A stretch of DNA of 10,922 nucleotides from Candidatus Saccharimonadota bacterium (GTDB lineage: Bacteria; Patescibacteriota; Saccharimonadia; Saccharimonadales; Saccharimonadaceae): NCBI GenBank assembly GCA_009777365.1, contig WRLZ01000019.1, positions 1 through 10,922 of the forward strand, written 5' to 3'. Positions 4,630 to 10,922 of the stretch are shown here, piece by piece. Below the pieces are notes generated by a model that was not told where the DNA came from, searched no databases, and saw nothing but the letters and a program-made list of their open reading frames with translations. Numbering within the stretch: the stretch's first letter is position 1; every line of letters starts with the position of its first letter. Position numbers and translations under genes: made by a program.

Positions 4630-6408
4630 CTAAGCTATATCCGACGCAACCCGATTCACCTCTTCAAGCGTAGTCTGCCCATTTAGCGCCTTAAGAATTC
4701 CATCCTCGCGCATTGAAACCATACCCTTTTCCTGCGCCATCCTCATAATCTCGTGCGACGTCGATCTAGCAACAATCATCTTCTGTATATCCTCATCCAC
4801 TTCCATGACCTCATAAAGCCCAACCCGCCCCTTATACCCTCTTGGCGTCTCCGGCGTATCCACACCTCTTACCAGCCTAAAACTATTCTGATTCGCAAGC
4901 GGCATATGGTTATATCCCAAGTCGTCTGCAAACTTCTGCTGTTCTTCCGCGCTCTTAGGCAGTAGCGGCCCAATAATTTCCTTTATTTCCTTTGTTTCAA
5001 TCTCATCCGAATCATACTCCTCGCGATTCTTCGCCACTCTTCTACATAGCCTCTGCCCAATAACCGTATTAAGCGTCGACGCTAACAGGAACGGCTCAAC
5101 ACCCATATCGAGAAGTCGTGGCAAGATACCTGCCGCCGAATTCGTGTGTAGCGTAGAAAAAACCAAGTGCCCGGTAAGCGCCGCCTGGACGGCAAGCATC
5201 GCCGTTTCCTTGTCGCGAATCTCACCAACCATCACCACGTCAGGGTCTTGTCGAAGAATCGAACGAAGTCCCGACGCAAACGTCAATCCAACCTCAGCAT
5301 CAACCTGAATCTGTGTAACCCCATCCATTTTATACTCCACCGGATCTTCCAATGTAATAATCTTAACTTCCTCACCCTTAATTTCCTTAATTAAGGCATA
5401 AAGAGTCGTCGACTTACCCGACCCTGTAGGACCGGATGTTAGGATCATACCATTCGGCTTACTCACACCCTTGAGAATCGTCCTATAAGCCCGTCCCGCA
5501 AATCCCATCTCCTGAAGGTCAAAACTATTGCCGCTTTTATCAAGCAGACGAATAACCACCTGCTCTCCCCAAACAACAGGAGAGATAGCAATACGAAGAT
5601 CAACCTCCTTGTTCAAGATACTCACCGCGAACTGTCCGTCCTGCGGAATACGATGTTCGTCGATCTTCAGCCCCGCCAAGATTTTAACCCTGGAAATAAG
5701 TGGCGCTTCCGAACTCTTGTCCAAACGCGCAATCTCATGCAAAATCCCATCCACACGCACACGCACCAATAAATCATGTTCAATCGGCTCAATATGAACG
5801 TCCGACGCGTTTGAACGAATCGCATATTCCAAAAGAGTTACAAGAACCTTGGAAACAGACGAATCTTGCGTAATCGTCTTTATACTCGACGCCTGCTTCT
5901 CCACCTCCCCGGCTTGCTGCTTCTCCCTCTGCGCTTGCAAGTTGACATTCTCAACGCTCGAAAAATCCGTTCCATACTGTGCGATAACCGCGCTAATACT
6001 CTTCTGCGACGCCATATAAGCCCTAATAGGCTGGCTAAGTATAGTCGACAAGTAGTCCGCTCCTTGGACGTTCGTTGCGTCAAGCATAGCCACCACAATA
6101 CTCCCGTCTTTCTGCCCTATCGGTACCGACATGGTTTGCTTGGCCGTGGAAACCGGCAATAATTTCAATATCGTTTCGTCAATCTTAACATTCTCTAAGT
6201 TCACATACGGAATATTATAACTTGACGCAATCGCATGAGTCAAAGAGTCCTCATCCAGCCAATTGTTGGAAACCAAAACCGAAAGAAGCGATGTTTTACT
6301 CTTCGCCGCCATCTGCTGAGCTTGTTCCAGCATCTTTCGGCTCATAAGGCCGTTCTCCAGTAAGTTCTGGATTATTTGCCCTTGTATTTCTGTTGTTAGA
6401 AGCGGCAT
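4630..6408 (-). CDS. pilB: Type IV pilus extension ATPase PilB/GspE family
   Basis: 592 residues. Cytoplasmic hexameric ATPase that powers pilin polymerisation. N-terminal GspE/MshEN domain (about 1-150: DEDSLTHAIASSYNIPYVNL), then the N2 domain with SDVHIEP (202-208) and LLVRVRVDG (213-221), then the ATPase core: Walker A GPTGSGKST (326-334), Asp box ITLEDPVEY (351-359), Walker B VVMVGEIRD (391-399), His box LVFSTLHTN (415-423). The stretch GYKGRVGLYEV (524-534) is the family's C-terminal motif. The four-cysteine zinc module usually found before that motif is absent: only C455 is present between 450 and 530. Presence of the full N-terminal domain argues against PilT. Last gene of the operon, 10 bp after the 81-aa gene; no strong Shine-Dalgarno, so coupling is likely. 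Confidence 0.95.
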   Translation of the reverse strand: MPLLTTEIQGQIIQNLLENGLMSRKMLEQAQQMAAKSKTSLLSVLVSNNWLDEDSLTHAIASSYNIPYVNLENVKIDETILKLLPVSTAKQTMSVPIGQKDGSIVVAMLDATNVQGADYLSTILSQPIRAYMASQKSISAVIAQYGTDFSSVENVNLQAQREKQQAGEVEKQASSIKTITQDSSVSKVLVTLLEYAIRSNASDVHIEPIEHDLLVRVRVDGILHEIARLDKSSEAPLISRVKILAGLKIDEHRIPQDGQFAVSILNKEVDLRIAISPVVWGEQVVIRLLDKSGNSFDLQEMGFAGRAYRTILKGVSKPNGMILTSGPTGSGKSTTLYALIKEIKGEEVKIITLEDPVEYKMDGVTQIQVDAEVGLTFASGLRSILRQDPDVVMVGEIRDKETAMLAVQAALTGHLVFSTLHTNSAAGILPRLLDMGVEPFLLASTLNTVIGQRLCRRVAKNREEYDSDEIETKEIKEIIGPLLPKSAEEQQKFADDLGYNHMPLANQNSFRLVRGVDTPETPRGYKGRVGLYEVMEVDEDIQKMIVARSTSHEIMRMAQEKGMVSMREDGILKALNGQTTLEEVNRVASDIA

Positions 6409-6418
6409 ACTCTAGCGC

Positions 6419-6664
6419 CTAACCTTCGGAGTCTTGGGATTCCTCGTTATTCTGTCCCACCTCGATTTCAACTGTTGGATTTATAGCATCCTCATTAAAC
6501 ACATCACTCCTCGGCTCAGCCAACGCCGGGCTAATCGTTGTGAATGTTGGAACTTGCTCCATACGATCCTCAACCGCCCCAAAAAAGGAATTGCCTAAAA
6601 AGTACGCCACCAAAATACTTCCCACCGAAGCTAATATCAAGAGCGCTATATCATTCCGTTTCAT
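6419..6664 (-). CDS. Small single-pass membrane protein in pilus operon
   Basis: 81 residues, not recognised. Positively charged N-terminus (MKRND) followed by one membrane helix (about 6-27), then an acidic, Pro/Ser/Glu-rich tail (about 31-81) probably outside the membrane. It takes the operon position where PilP lies in proteobacterial pilMNOPQ sets, but it has no lipobox and no similarity I can see to PilP. The ATG overlaps the pilO stop by one base (TAATG) and AGGAGG sits 9 nt upstream, so it is a genuine, translationally coupled gene. Probably an accessory component of the pilus assembly platform; this is position-based inference only. Confidence 0.8.
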   Translation of the reverse strand: MKRNDIALLILASVGSILVAYFLGNSFFGAVEDRMEQVPTFTTISPALAEPRSDVFNEDAINPTVEIEVGQNNEESQDSEG

Positions 6665-7344
6665 TAATTACCCCCTCCTGCTCTAATTGTTGTTGACGTT
6701 AATTGTACTATTGACTCGTCAACATAATACGCAACTCCGCGCACGCTCATCTGAATCCTACCACTATAAGTTATATTAATCTGTCCAACTGTGATAAATC
6801 GTATTGACTTCTCTAAGTTCTCTAGGACTTGTTTAATCGCATTCTCATCTCCGCTAATAGTGAAAGTGAAATTGGCTGTTCTAAGTCCTTCCGCAGATAT
6901 TGGTATTGGAGCCGTTGCCAAGGCGCTATTCCCTGTTCTAACAGACTCAATCGTCGCCCCATCAACACGAAGCAACCTCTCCGCAAGAGACGCTCCAAGC
7001 CCAGCCTCATTATAAACACTAGGCAAAGCGTCCGGCACAACCCGAAGAGTATCCTGCTCTTCGTCAAACCTTGCCGCCATCAAATCCTCATTCACCGACA
7101 AAATCCTAATTGCATTCTCCAGGTTTGGCAGATTTCTTTGACTATCCCTTAGGTTGTTTATAGTCTCATTTTTCTGTATAATCACCCTGCCCAAGAATAT
7201 ATTTTCTATAATAAGCCGCCTAATCCCAACAAGCCCTAACCCAACAACAATAGAAGTCATAACCACTGTTATCATCATTGTTTTACGCGCCTTTGCGGCC
7301 AAATCCCCTCTTGAAACTGTTCTTTTGTCTTCAGTTTTCGCCAT
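6664..7344 (-). CDS. pilO: PilO-like inner-membrane pilus assembly protein
   Basis: 226 residues. A charged cytoplasmic N-terminus, one membrane helix (about 22-42), a heptad-like stretch (about 50-75, QKNETINNLRDSQRNLPNLENAI), and a C-terminal alpha/beta domain whose FTFTISGDENAIKQVLENLEKSIRFITV matches the ferredoxin-like fold of PilO. In the family, PilO pairs with PilN through coiled coil and periplasmic domains to link PilM to the pilus. Sequence similarity to proteobacterial PilO is weak; the call rests on topology, fold pattern and the place after pilN. Start at 7344: GGGAGG 8 nt upstream, and one base after the pilN stop. Confidence 0.75.
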   Translation of the reverse strand: MAKTEDKRTVSRGDLAAKARKTMMITVVMTSIVVGLGLVGIRRLIIENIFLGRVIIQKNETINNLRDSQRNLPNLENAIRILSVNEDLMAARFDEEQDTLRVVPDALPSVYNEAGLGASLAERLLRVDGATIESVRTGNSALATAPIPISAEGLRTANFTFTISGDENAIKQVLENLEKSIRFITVGQINITYSGRIQMSVRGVAYYVDESIVQLTSTTIRAGGGN

Positions 7345-7345
7345 C

Positions 7346-8164
7346 TTATCTTCCTCCCGCTAAACATTCTGCGTCATCAGGTAGACAATCCTCAGCCTCG
7401 TTGGCGAATATATTGTCTCGAATCTGCACATATGAGTCTGTTACAATTTGCTTTGTCGGCCCTTCCACAACAACGTGCTTCCTGTTGAAATCAAACAGAC
7501 TTCGATCTAGAGAAAAACTTATATTAAACCGAAGCACCAATCCACCGTCGGCATTTCGACCAAACGACGTTTCATTTATAACAATATCCCCATCTAGAAG
7601 TAAGGACGGACTAGTCCCTATAGCCGGCTCAAGCCTCGGCCTAAGAGCTTCATCGCTCAAATTAGAGTCTATTCTGTTGTCAAAATCCGGCACATATCTA
7701 TATCCAACACGCTCTATCGTCTTAACTAAAGCATCAAGAGCTGGGAACCCTCCCCTGGATTGACCCTCTAGAACAATCAGCCCTGTGTTTTCACTATAAT
7801 TGATACTAGACAATGTTATATAATATGGAGTATCCTCTCCAGGTAAAGACACATCCAGGAATGCGAATATTCGCGATAAAATCTTTCGGTCATTCGAAAG
7901 TATATCTATATTTTCCATCTGATTCTGCAATGTTAAAACCTCATTTATCCCTGGTCGTGAAGATAAATCAGCAAACTCTCTGTTTATTGTATTAGTCATA
8001 GTGTTTGAGGCAATCTTCTCTCCACCAAGGACTAGAAGAAGTATTACTATCACGCCAACAACCGCCGCCGCTACTATAACGCTATAGAAAATCACCATAT
8101 TGCGAAGCTTTTGCATCCTAAGGAGTTGCAACTTCACATTCGGAATTAGATTAATCTCAAACAT
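7346..8164 (-). CDS. pilN: PilN-like inner-membrane pilus assembly protein
   Basis: 272 residues. Starts MFEINLIPNVK, the signature INL(L/I)P motif by which PilN tails dock in PilM, followed by a membrane helix (about 23-47), a coiled-coil-prone linker and an alpha/beta domain with YYITLSSINYSENTGLIVLEGQS (about 137-159 in this numbering) resembling the PilN periplasmic fold. The start at 8164 is chosen because AGGAGGAG lies just upstream and the motif begins there; the frame is open further to 8257 but that extension is pilM's own coding sequence. It overlaps pilM by 8 bp. The C-terminal tail contains two cysteines (DCLPDDAECLAGG). Confidence is high from motif and context. Confidence 0.88.
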   Translation of the reverse strand: MFEINLIPNVKLQLLRMQKLRNMVIFYSVIVAAAVVGVIVILLLVLGGEKIASNTMTNTINREFADLSSRPGINEVLTLQNQMENIDILSNDRKILSRIFAFLDVSLPGEDTPYYITLSSINYSENTGLIVLEGQSRGGFPALDALVKTIERVGYRYVPDFDNRIDSNLSDEALRPRLEPAIGTSPSLLLDGDIVINETSFGRNADGGLVLRFNISFSLDRSLFDFNRKHVVVEGPTKQIVTDSYVQIRDNIFANEAEDCLPDDAECLAGGR

Positions 8165-9212
8165 CGCTCCTCCTCTTCGCAAGCCCAACTGCGACCGCAA
8201 ACTCTGATGCGATCGGCAACAACTGTTGTTGCATTGTCTCGTTAACTTTAATATCATGCCAAGGATTTCCTATGGTTGTTGGAATTGAAACCTGCATCTC
8301 AATATACTCGGTCATAAACGGCACCGTTCCGGCAAAACCTGTTGTGATAGCGCTTTTAATAGGCACATTAGTATATCGCATCTGGAAGAAGTTAATCGTT
8401 TTCTTAAGTTCCGTAAAGAACTGTACCATCGCGCCATCCGCCGCCTTGAATATCTGCCCCTCAAGCTTGTCTTGCACCAAACCAAACTTCAGCAAGAACT
8501 GACGCGCTTGATCTTCGCGAATACCAAGTTGCGAAGCAATCCCTTTAGCCACCTGCCCAAACCCACCTGGAATAGTTCGTATAATCCTCGGAGCTTTATT
8601 ATAATAAATAACCACATCGGTCGAAGATTCACCCATATCGATTCCAAGCACCGCGTCCGGAACGTCCGGCGAGAATATCGCTCGCGCCATCGCCAAAGAA
8701 TCCGACTCCATCGCAATCACGTTATACCCCAAATTCTCCAATAACTCCAATCGATTTTCACTATATTCATTAGATACCGACGCAAGCATAACCTCCATCG
8801 TGGTGTTGTTCCGCGGACTCACCCCCAGGGATACATAATCAACCTTCGCATCCGCCACGTTCATCGGAATATACTGATCAATTTGATATTTTATTGTTTT
8901 CTTTAATTCGTCACTCGACTGATTAGGCACATCCACCACTGTCGTAAAGACTTTATTTGACGGAATGCCGATAGCTACGTTGTCCGTATCTATCCCAGCC
9001 TTCATGATCACCTGTTTTAAGACTTCACCGAATTTTTCGCGTCCTATATCGGAATCATCCAACAACATCCCGCGCTCAACCTCCGCATAACCATAATGCT
9101 TCAGCTCCCAACCTCGTCCAACAGATCCTGACAGTTGCACGACGCGAATATTCTTGGTACCTATATCAAGTGCGAAGAACTCGCCCAGCCCTTTTGATAA
9201 TTTAACCTTCAT
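8157..9212 (-). CDS. pilM: Type IV pilus assembly protein PilM (actin-like ATPase)
   Basis: 351 residues, the normal PilM length. Cytoplasmic FtsA/actin-fold protein that binds ATP and the PilN tail, connecting the inner-membrane PilNO complex to the motor. Motifs: phosphate-1 loop FALDIGTKNIRVVQL (13-27), phosphate-2 GIDMGESSTDVVIYY (190-204), an adenosine-type segment TTGFAGTVPFM (290-300), and the 1C-like region PSNKVFTTVVDVP...TIKYQIDQYIPM typical of PilM. It ends in TGA, showing the standard use of that codon. First gene of the operon; its -10 box is only 6 nt before the ATG, and no Shine-Dalgarno is present, so the message is probably leaderless. Confidence 0.95.
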   Translation of the reverse strand: MKVKLSKGLGEFFALDIGTKNIRVVQLSGSVGRGWELKHYGYAEVERGMLLDDSDIGREKFGEVLKQVIMKAGIDTDNVAIGIPSNKVFTTVVDVPNQSSDELKKTIKYQIDQYIPMNVADAKVDYVSLGVSPRNNTTMEVMLASVSNEYSENRLELLENLGYNVIAMESDSLAMARAIFSPDVPDAVLGIDMGESSTDVVIYYNKAPRIIRTIPGGFGQVAKGIASQLGIREDQARQFLLKFGLVQDKLEGQIFKAADGAMVQFFTELKKTINFFQMRYTNVPIKSAITTGFAGTVPFMTEYIEMQVSIPTTIGNPWHDIKVNETMQQQLLPIASEFAVAVGLAKRRSDV

Positions 9213-9218
9213 AATTCT

Positions 9219-9246
9219 ATTATACCCATTTTTTCCTTGTAGTCAA
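9219..9246 (-). promoter_or_regulatory. Pilus operon promoter (leaderless type)
   Basis: Minus strand -35 TTGACT (9241-9246), 16-bp spacer, perfect -10 TATAAT (9219-9224). Six bases separate the -10 from the pilM ATG at 9212, which puts the transcription start at the A of ATG. The whole promoter is packed into the 40-bp gap behind the sortase stop codon. Confidence 0.75.
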
Positions 9247-9252
9247 GCCTTT

Positions 9253-9816
9253 TTACAATTTTTTCGCATAAATTATCAACCTTTGAACATAGTCATCCCC
9301 AACCCTCTCCCCAAAACACGTCATAAGCACCAGATCAGCCCCAAGAAGCTCATTCGTCATGTTTATATCATCTCTATATTTCACACTTATACCAACAACC
9401 TCATAGTTCTCTATCCACCCGTCTTTGTGAAAAGTTACAACCTCACCCTCTTCCAAATACCTAAGCCCATCAAAGACACCCGGGCTATGCCCAACCAAAA
9501 ACCTAGCCAACCCCTTCTCTTCTCCCTCTTGGAACCATCCCACATTACTTCTAACCCTGGGAGCCTCTATCCTATTGTCCTCATCAACACCAACACCAAA
9601 AACCATAGCCTTAACCTCAATCGACGGTATCGACAGAGCCGCCACCCTTTCGCTCTGTTCCCCATGATTCATAACAAACCTGTCATCAGCTAAAAGAGTT
9701 CCGTTTATTGTCGTATGTAGCAAAAAGCCAAACCCACTCGTCAAAGCCAGTGATATAACAAAAAGACTCCAGTATTTCTTTATGTTATATAACAAACCAC
9801 GCCTAAGCTCAAGCAT
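9253..9816 (-). CDS. Sortase family transpeptidase
   Basis: 187 residues. A membrane-anchoring helix near the N-terminus (about 16-36) and a sortase beta-barrel with the catalytic triad visible: H110 in VGHSPGVFDGL, C167 in LMTCFGE, and R179 in VQRLIIYA. LSIPSIEVKAMVFG (61-74) is the usual sortase opening strand. Sortases cleave a C-terminal signal in secreted proteins and join them to the wall or to another protein. The short length and VGH/TC pattern look closest to class E or F sortases; the class cannot be fixed by eye. No LPXTG-like substrate is encoded in the window. The start at 9816 has GGAGG about 5 nt upstream. It carries a GTTATATAAC copy about 23 nt into the gene. It lies divergently from dnaA and is probably monocistronic. 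Confidence 0.9.
   Translation of the reverse strand: MLELRRGLLYNIKKYWSLFVISLALTSGFGFLLHTTINGTLLADDRFVMNHGEQSERVAALSIPSIEVKAMVFGVGVDEDNRIEAPRVRSNVGWFQEGEEKGLARFLVGHSPGVFDGLRYLEEGEVVTFHKDGWIENYEVVGISVKYRDDINMTNELLGADLVLMTCFGERVGDDYVQRLIIYAKKL
9783..9794. repeat. GTTATATAAC palindrome, copy 5 (12 bp TGTTATATAACA)
   Basis: Perfect 12-bp palindrome (core 9784-9793) inside the 5' end of the sortase gene, read as L-Y-N (residues 9-11), the same codon frame as copies 3 and 4. Confidence 0.85.
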
Positions 9817-9836
9817 CTTACCTCCGCTTTAATTTA

Positions 9837-9865
9837 ATAATACCACGCCCATTTTTATTTTGCAA
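9837..9865 (-). promoter_or_regulatory. Sortase promoter
   Basis: Minus strand -35 TTGCAA (9860-9865), 17-bp spacer, -10 TATTAT (9837-9842). The leader of about 14 nt carries GGAGG before the ATG at 9816. Confidence 0.6.
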
Positions 9866-9942
9866 CACGCTCGTGTTTAATTGCCTACTTTATTCGCACA
9901 CAAGTCTTTTCTCTTGTTAAAAGAAAACCATTGCGGTTATGC

Positions 9943-9971
9943 TTGTGGAAAACTCCAATATGCGCTACTAT
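9943..9971 (+). promoter_or_regulatory. Candidate dnaA promoter
   Basis: -35 TTGTGG (9943-9948), 17-bp spacer, -10 TACTAT (9966-9971). AAAGG lies 6 nt before the ATG at 9992. The match is moderate; the -35 coincides with the DnaA box. Confidence 0.45.
9944..9952 (-). promoter_or_regulatory. DnaA box (TTTTCCACA) in dnaA promoter region
   Basis: Minus strand TTTTCCACA matches the TTWTNCACA DnaA-box consensus. It overlaps the candidate -35 of dnaA, fitting autoregulation by DnaA. It is the only clear box in the 175-bp sortase-dnaA gap, so it is insufficient on its own to call an origin, although a short A/T-only run follows at 9969-9979. Confidence 0.6.
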
Positions 9972-9991
9972 ATATATTAGAAAGGTGTTAA

Positions 9992-10922
9992 ATGGAGGAA
10001 ACGAATCCCGAGGTATTGTCAAAAGTCTGGTCGGCTGTCCTTGCCGAAGCGAAAAAAAGCACTTCCGAGAGCTATTTTGCCGCCTTCTTGCAAGACACGA
10101 AGCTACTCTCTGTTTTGGGCGGCGTAGCAACCGTGGCGGTAAAAAATGTCTTTATCAAGGCCCAAATCGTAGCCCGCTTCGACGTCGAAATCAAAAAAGC
10201 CCTCGACAATCACAACCTAAAAGTCTCGTCAATCGACTACGTAACCTCTTCTCGTAAAAAACAAAAAGCTATTTCGGATATTAAAGTTGCCGATCCGACA
10301 AGCCAATCGCGACCCACGTCCCTAGCTTCGTCTCAAAATAATACTTCCACCAACTTAAACGAACGCTACTCCTTTGAAAACTTCGTCAATGGCTTTAGTA
10401 CCCAAGAAGTCTTTGCCGCCTGCCAAGCCGTAGCCGAAACTCCTGGCCGCCAAGGCTACAACCCGCTCTTCGTCTATGGTGGTGTCGGACTCGGCAAAAC
10501 TCACCTCATCCAAGCTACCGGTAATACTATATTAAAAACCCATCCCAACATGAAAGTACTCTATATTACCGCCAACGACTTCCTTAGTGATTTCGTCGAC
10601 TCCATCCGCCTAAAATCCAAGTTCGACGACAAATACCGCTCCTTCGACTGTCTAATTATAGATGACATCCAACACTTCTCCGGCAAAGAACGCACCCAAG
10701 ACTCCTTTTTCAACACCTTCAATTCCCTCTATCAAAACAACAAGCAAATCATCCTAAGCAGCGACCGACCGCCTAGCGCCATCAAAACCCTCGCCAACCG
10801 TCTCCGTTCCCGCTTCGAGATGGGGTTGATCTTCGACATCCAACTACCCGATACCGAAACCCGTGCCGCTATAATCAAAGCCAAAACCTCCGAACGCAAT
10901 CTACCCTTCGACAACGAACTTA
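9992..10922 (+). CDS. dnaA: Chromosomal replication initiator DnaA, 3' end beyond window
   Basis: 310 codons translated with no stop; the C-terminal part of the AAA+ lid and the DnaA-box-binding domain IV lie outside. DnaA-ATP binds DnaA boxes, oligomerises and opens the origin. Domain I (about 1-85) begins MEETNPEVLSKVWSAVLAEA; a low-complexity linker (about 86-122) follows; then the AAA+ domain from NERYSFENFVNG. Walker A GGVGLGKT (163-170), Walker B LIIDDI (221-226) in CLIIDDIQHFSGKERTQ, sensor 1 SSDRPP (256-261), arginine finger region LRSRFEMGL with R274. The Trp usual after RFE is Met here. Start at 9992 supported by AAAGG. Divergent from the sortase. The coding strand is C-rich (C well above G after about 10140), unusual for a gene read away from an adjacent origin. 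Confidence 0.97.
   Translation, partial: MEETNPEVLSKVWSAVLAEAKKSTSESYFAAFLQDTKLLSVLGGVATVAVKNVFIKAQIVARFDVEIKKALDNHNLKVSSIDYVTSSRKKQKAISDIKVADPTSQSRPTSLASSQNNTSTNLNERYSFENFVNGFSTQEVFAACQAVAETPGRQGYNPLFVYGGVGLGKTHLIQATGNTILKTHPNMKVLYITANDFLSDFVDSIRLKSKFDDKYRSFDCLIIDDIQHFSGKERTQDSFFNTFNSLYQNNKQIILSSDRPPSAIKTLANRLRSRFEMGLIFDIQLPDTETRAAIIKAKTSERNLPFDNEL

Noticed and set aside
7815..7824. GTTATATAAT in pilN as a further copy of the palindrome
   Set aside because: One mismatch breaks the symmetry; reported only as a near match.
7346..8257. PilN starting at 8257 instead of 8164
   Set aside because: The extra 31 residues come from pilM sequence read in another frame, look random (Cys/Ser/Arg rich), and the good Shine-Dalgarno and the MFEINLIP motif both point to 8164.
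9907..9927. TTTTCT...AGAAAA as a hairpin or terminator between sortase and dnaA
   Set aside because: Only 6 bp of A/T-rich pairing, no extension on either side, and it lies upstream of both divergent genes.
1..10922. Alternative genetic code (UGA as glycine)
   Set aside because: pilM ends in TGA exactly where pilN begins with a good ribosome site, and no in-frame TGA was met in the genes translated.
1..10922. tRNA, rRNA, CRISPR array, insertion sequence
   Set aside because: No cloverleaf, rRNA-like segment, regularly spaced repeat or transposase was recognised on either strand.

Overview
The window looks like a chromosomal segment from a Candidate Phyla Radiation (Patescibacteria) bacterium, possibly Saccharibacteria. 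This is inference. It rests on a compact type IV pilus operon with divergent short PilN/PilO proteins, a FISUMP-type surface protein, a lone small sortase and tight gene packing. TGA is used as a real stop (end of pilM), so the glycine-UGA code of Gracilibacteria/Absconditabacteria does not apply. Two genes run off the edges: a phosphoketolase at the left and dnaA at the right.

Layout, left to right. 1-1784 (-): N-terminal 594 codons of a phosphoketolase. 1851-2451 (-): a HicB/HicA toxin-antitoxin pair, antitoxin first. 2516-2806 (-): a small XRE-type HTH regulator. 2862-4418 (-): a 518-residue secreted FISUMP protein with its own promoter, a G8 tract and a perfect 17-bp inverted repeat near the start codon. 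4419-4629: intergenic, with tandem overlapping hairpins and the surface-gene promoter. 4630-9212 (-): type IV pilus operon pilM-pilN-pilO-(81-aa membrane protein)-pilB, transcribed from a promoter just upstream of pilM. 9253-9816 (-): sortase. 9817-9991: divergent intergenic region with the sortase promoter, a DnaA box and a likely dnaA promoter. 9992-10922 (+): dnaA, 310 codons.

How the genes work together. PilM (cytoplasmic actin-like), PilN and PilO (inner-membrane clamp) and the PilB extension ATPase form the core of a pilus motor, used for attachment, motility or DNA uptake. No pilin, PilC, PilT or PilD is in the window. The surface protein downstream could be an adhesin. The phosphoketolase would supply acetyl phosphate, hence ATP, from sugar phosphates. 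HicBA and the XRE protein look like an accessory island.

Most unusual signals: (1) the palindrome GTTATATAAC occurs five times exactly in 10.9 kb, in both genic and intergenic positions, including over the start of the XRE gene; (2) the surface gene has an architecture that could switch expression, either by G8 slippage or by inversion of the 33-bp loop between the 17-bp repeats, which by my reading would create an in-frame stop; (3) pilM and the phosphoketolase gene have -10 boxes 6-8 nt from the ATG, implying leaderless mRNAs; (4) base composition and GC skew break in the middle of the surface gene.
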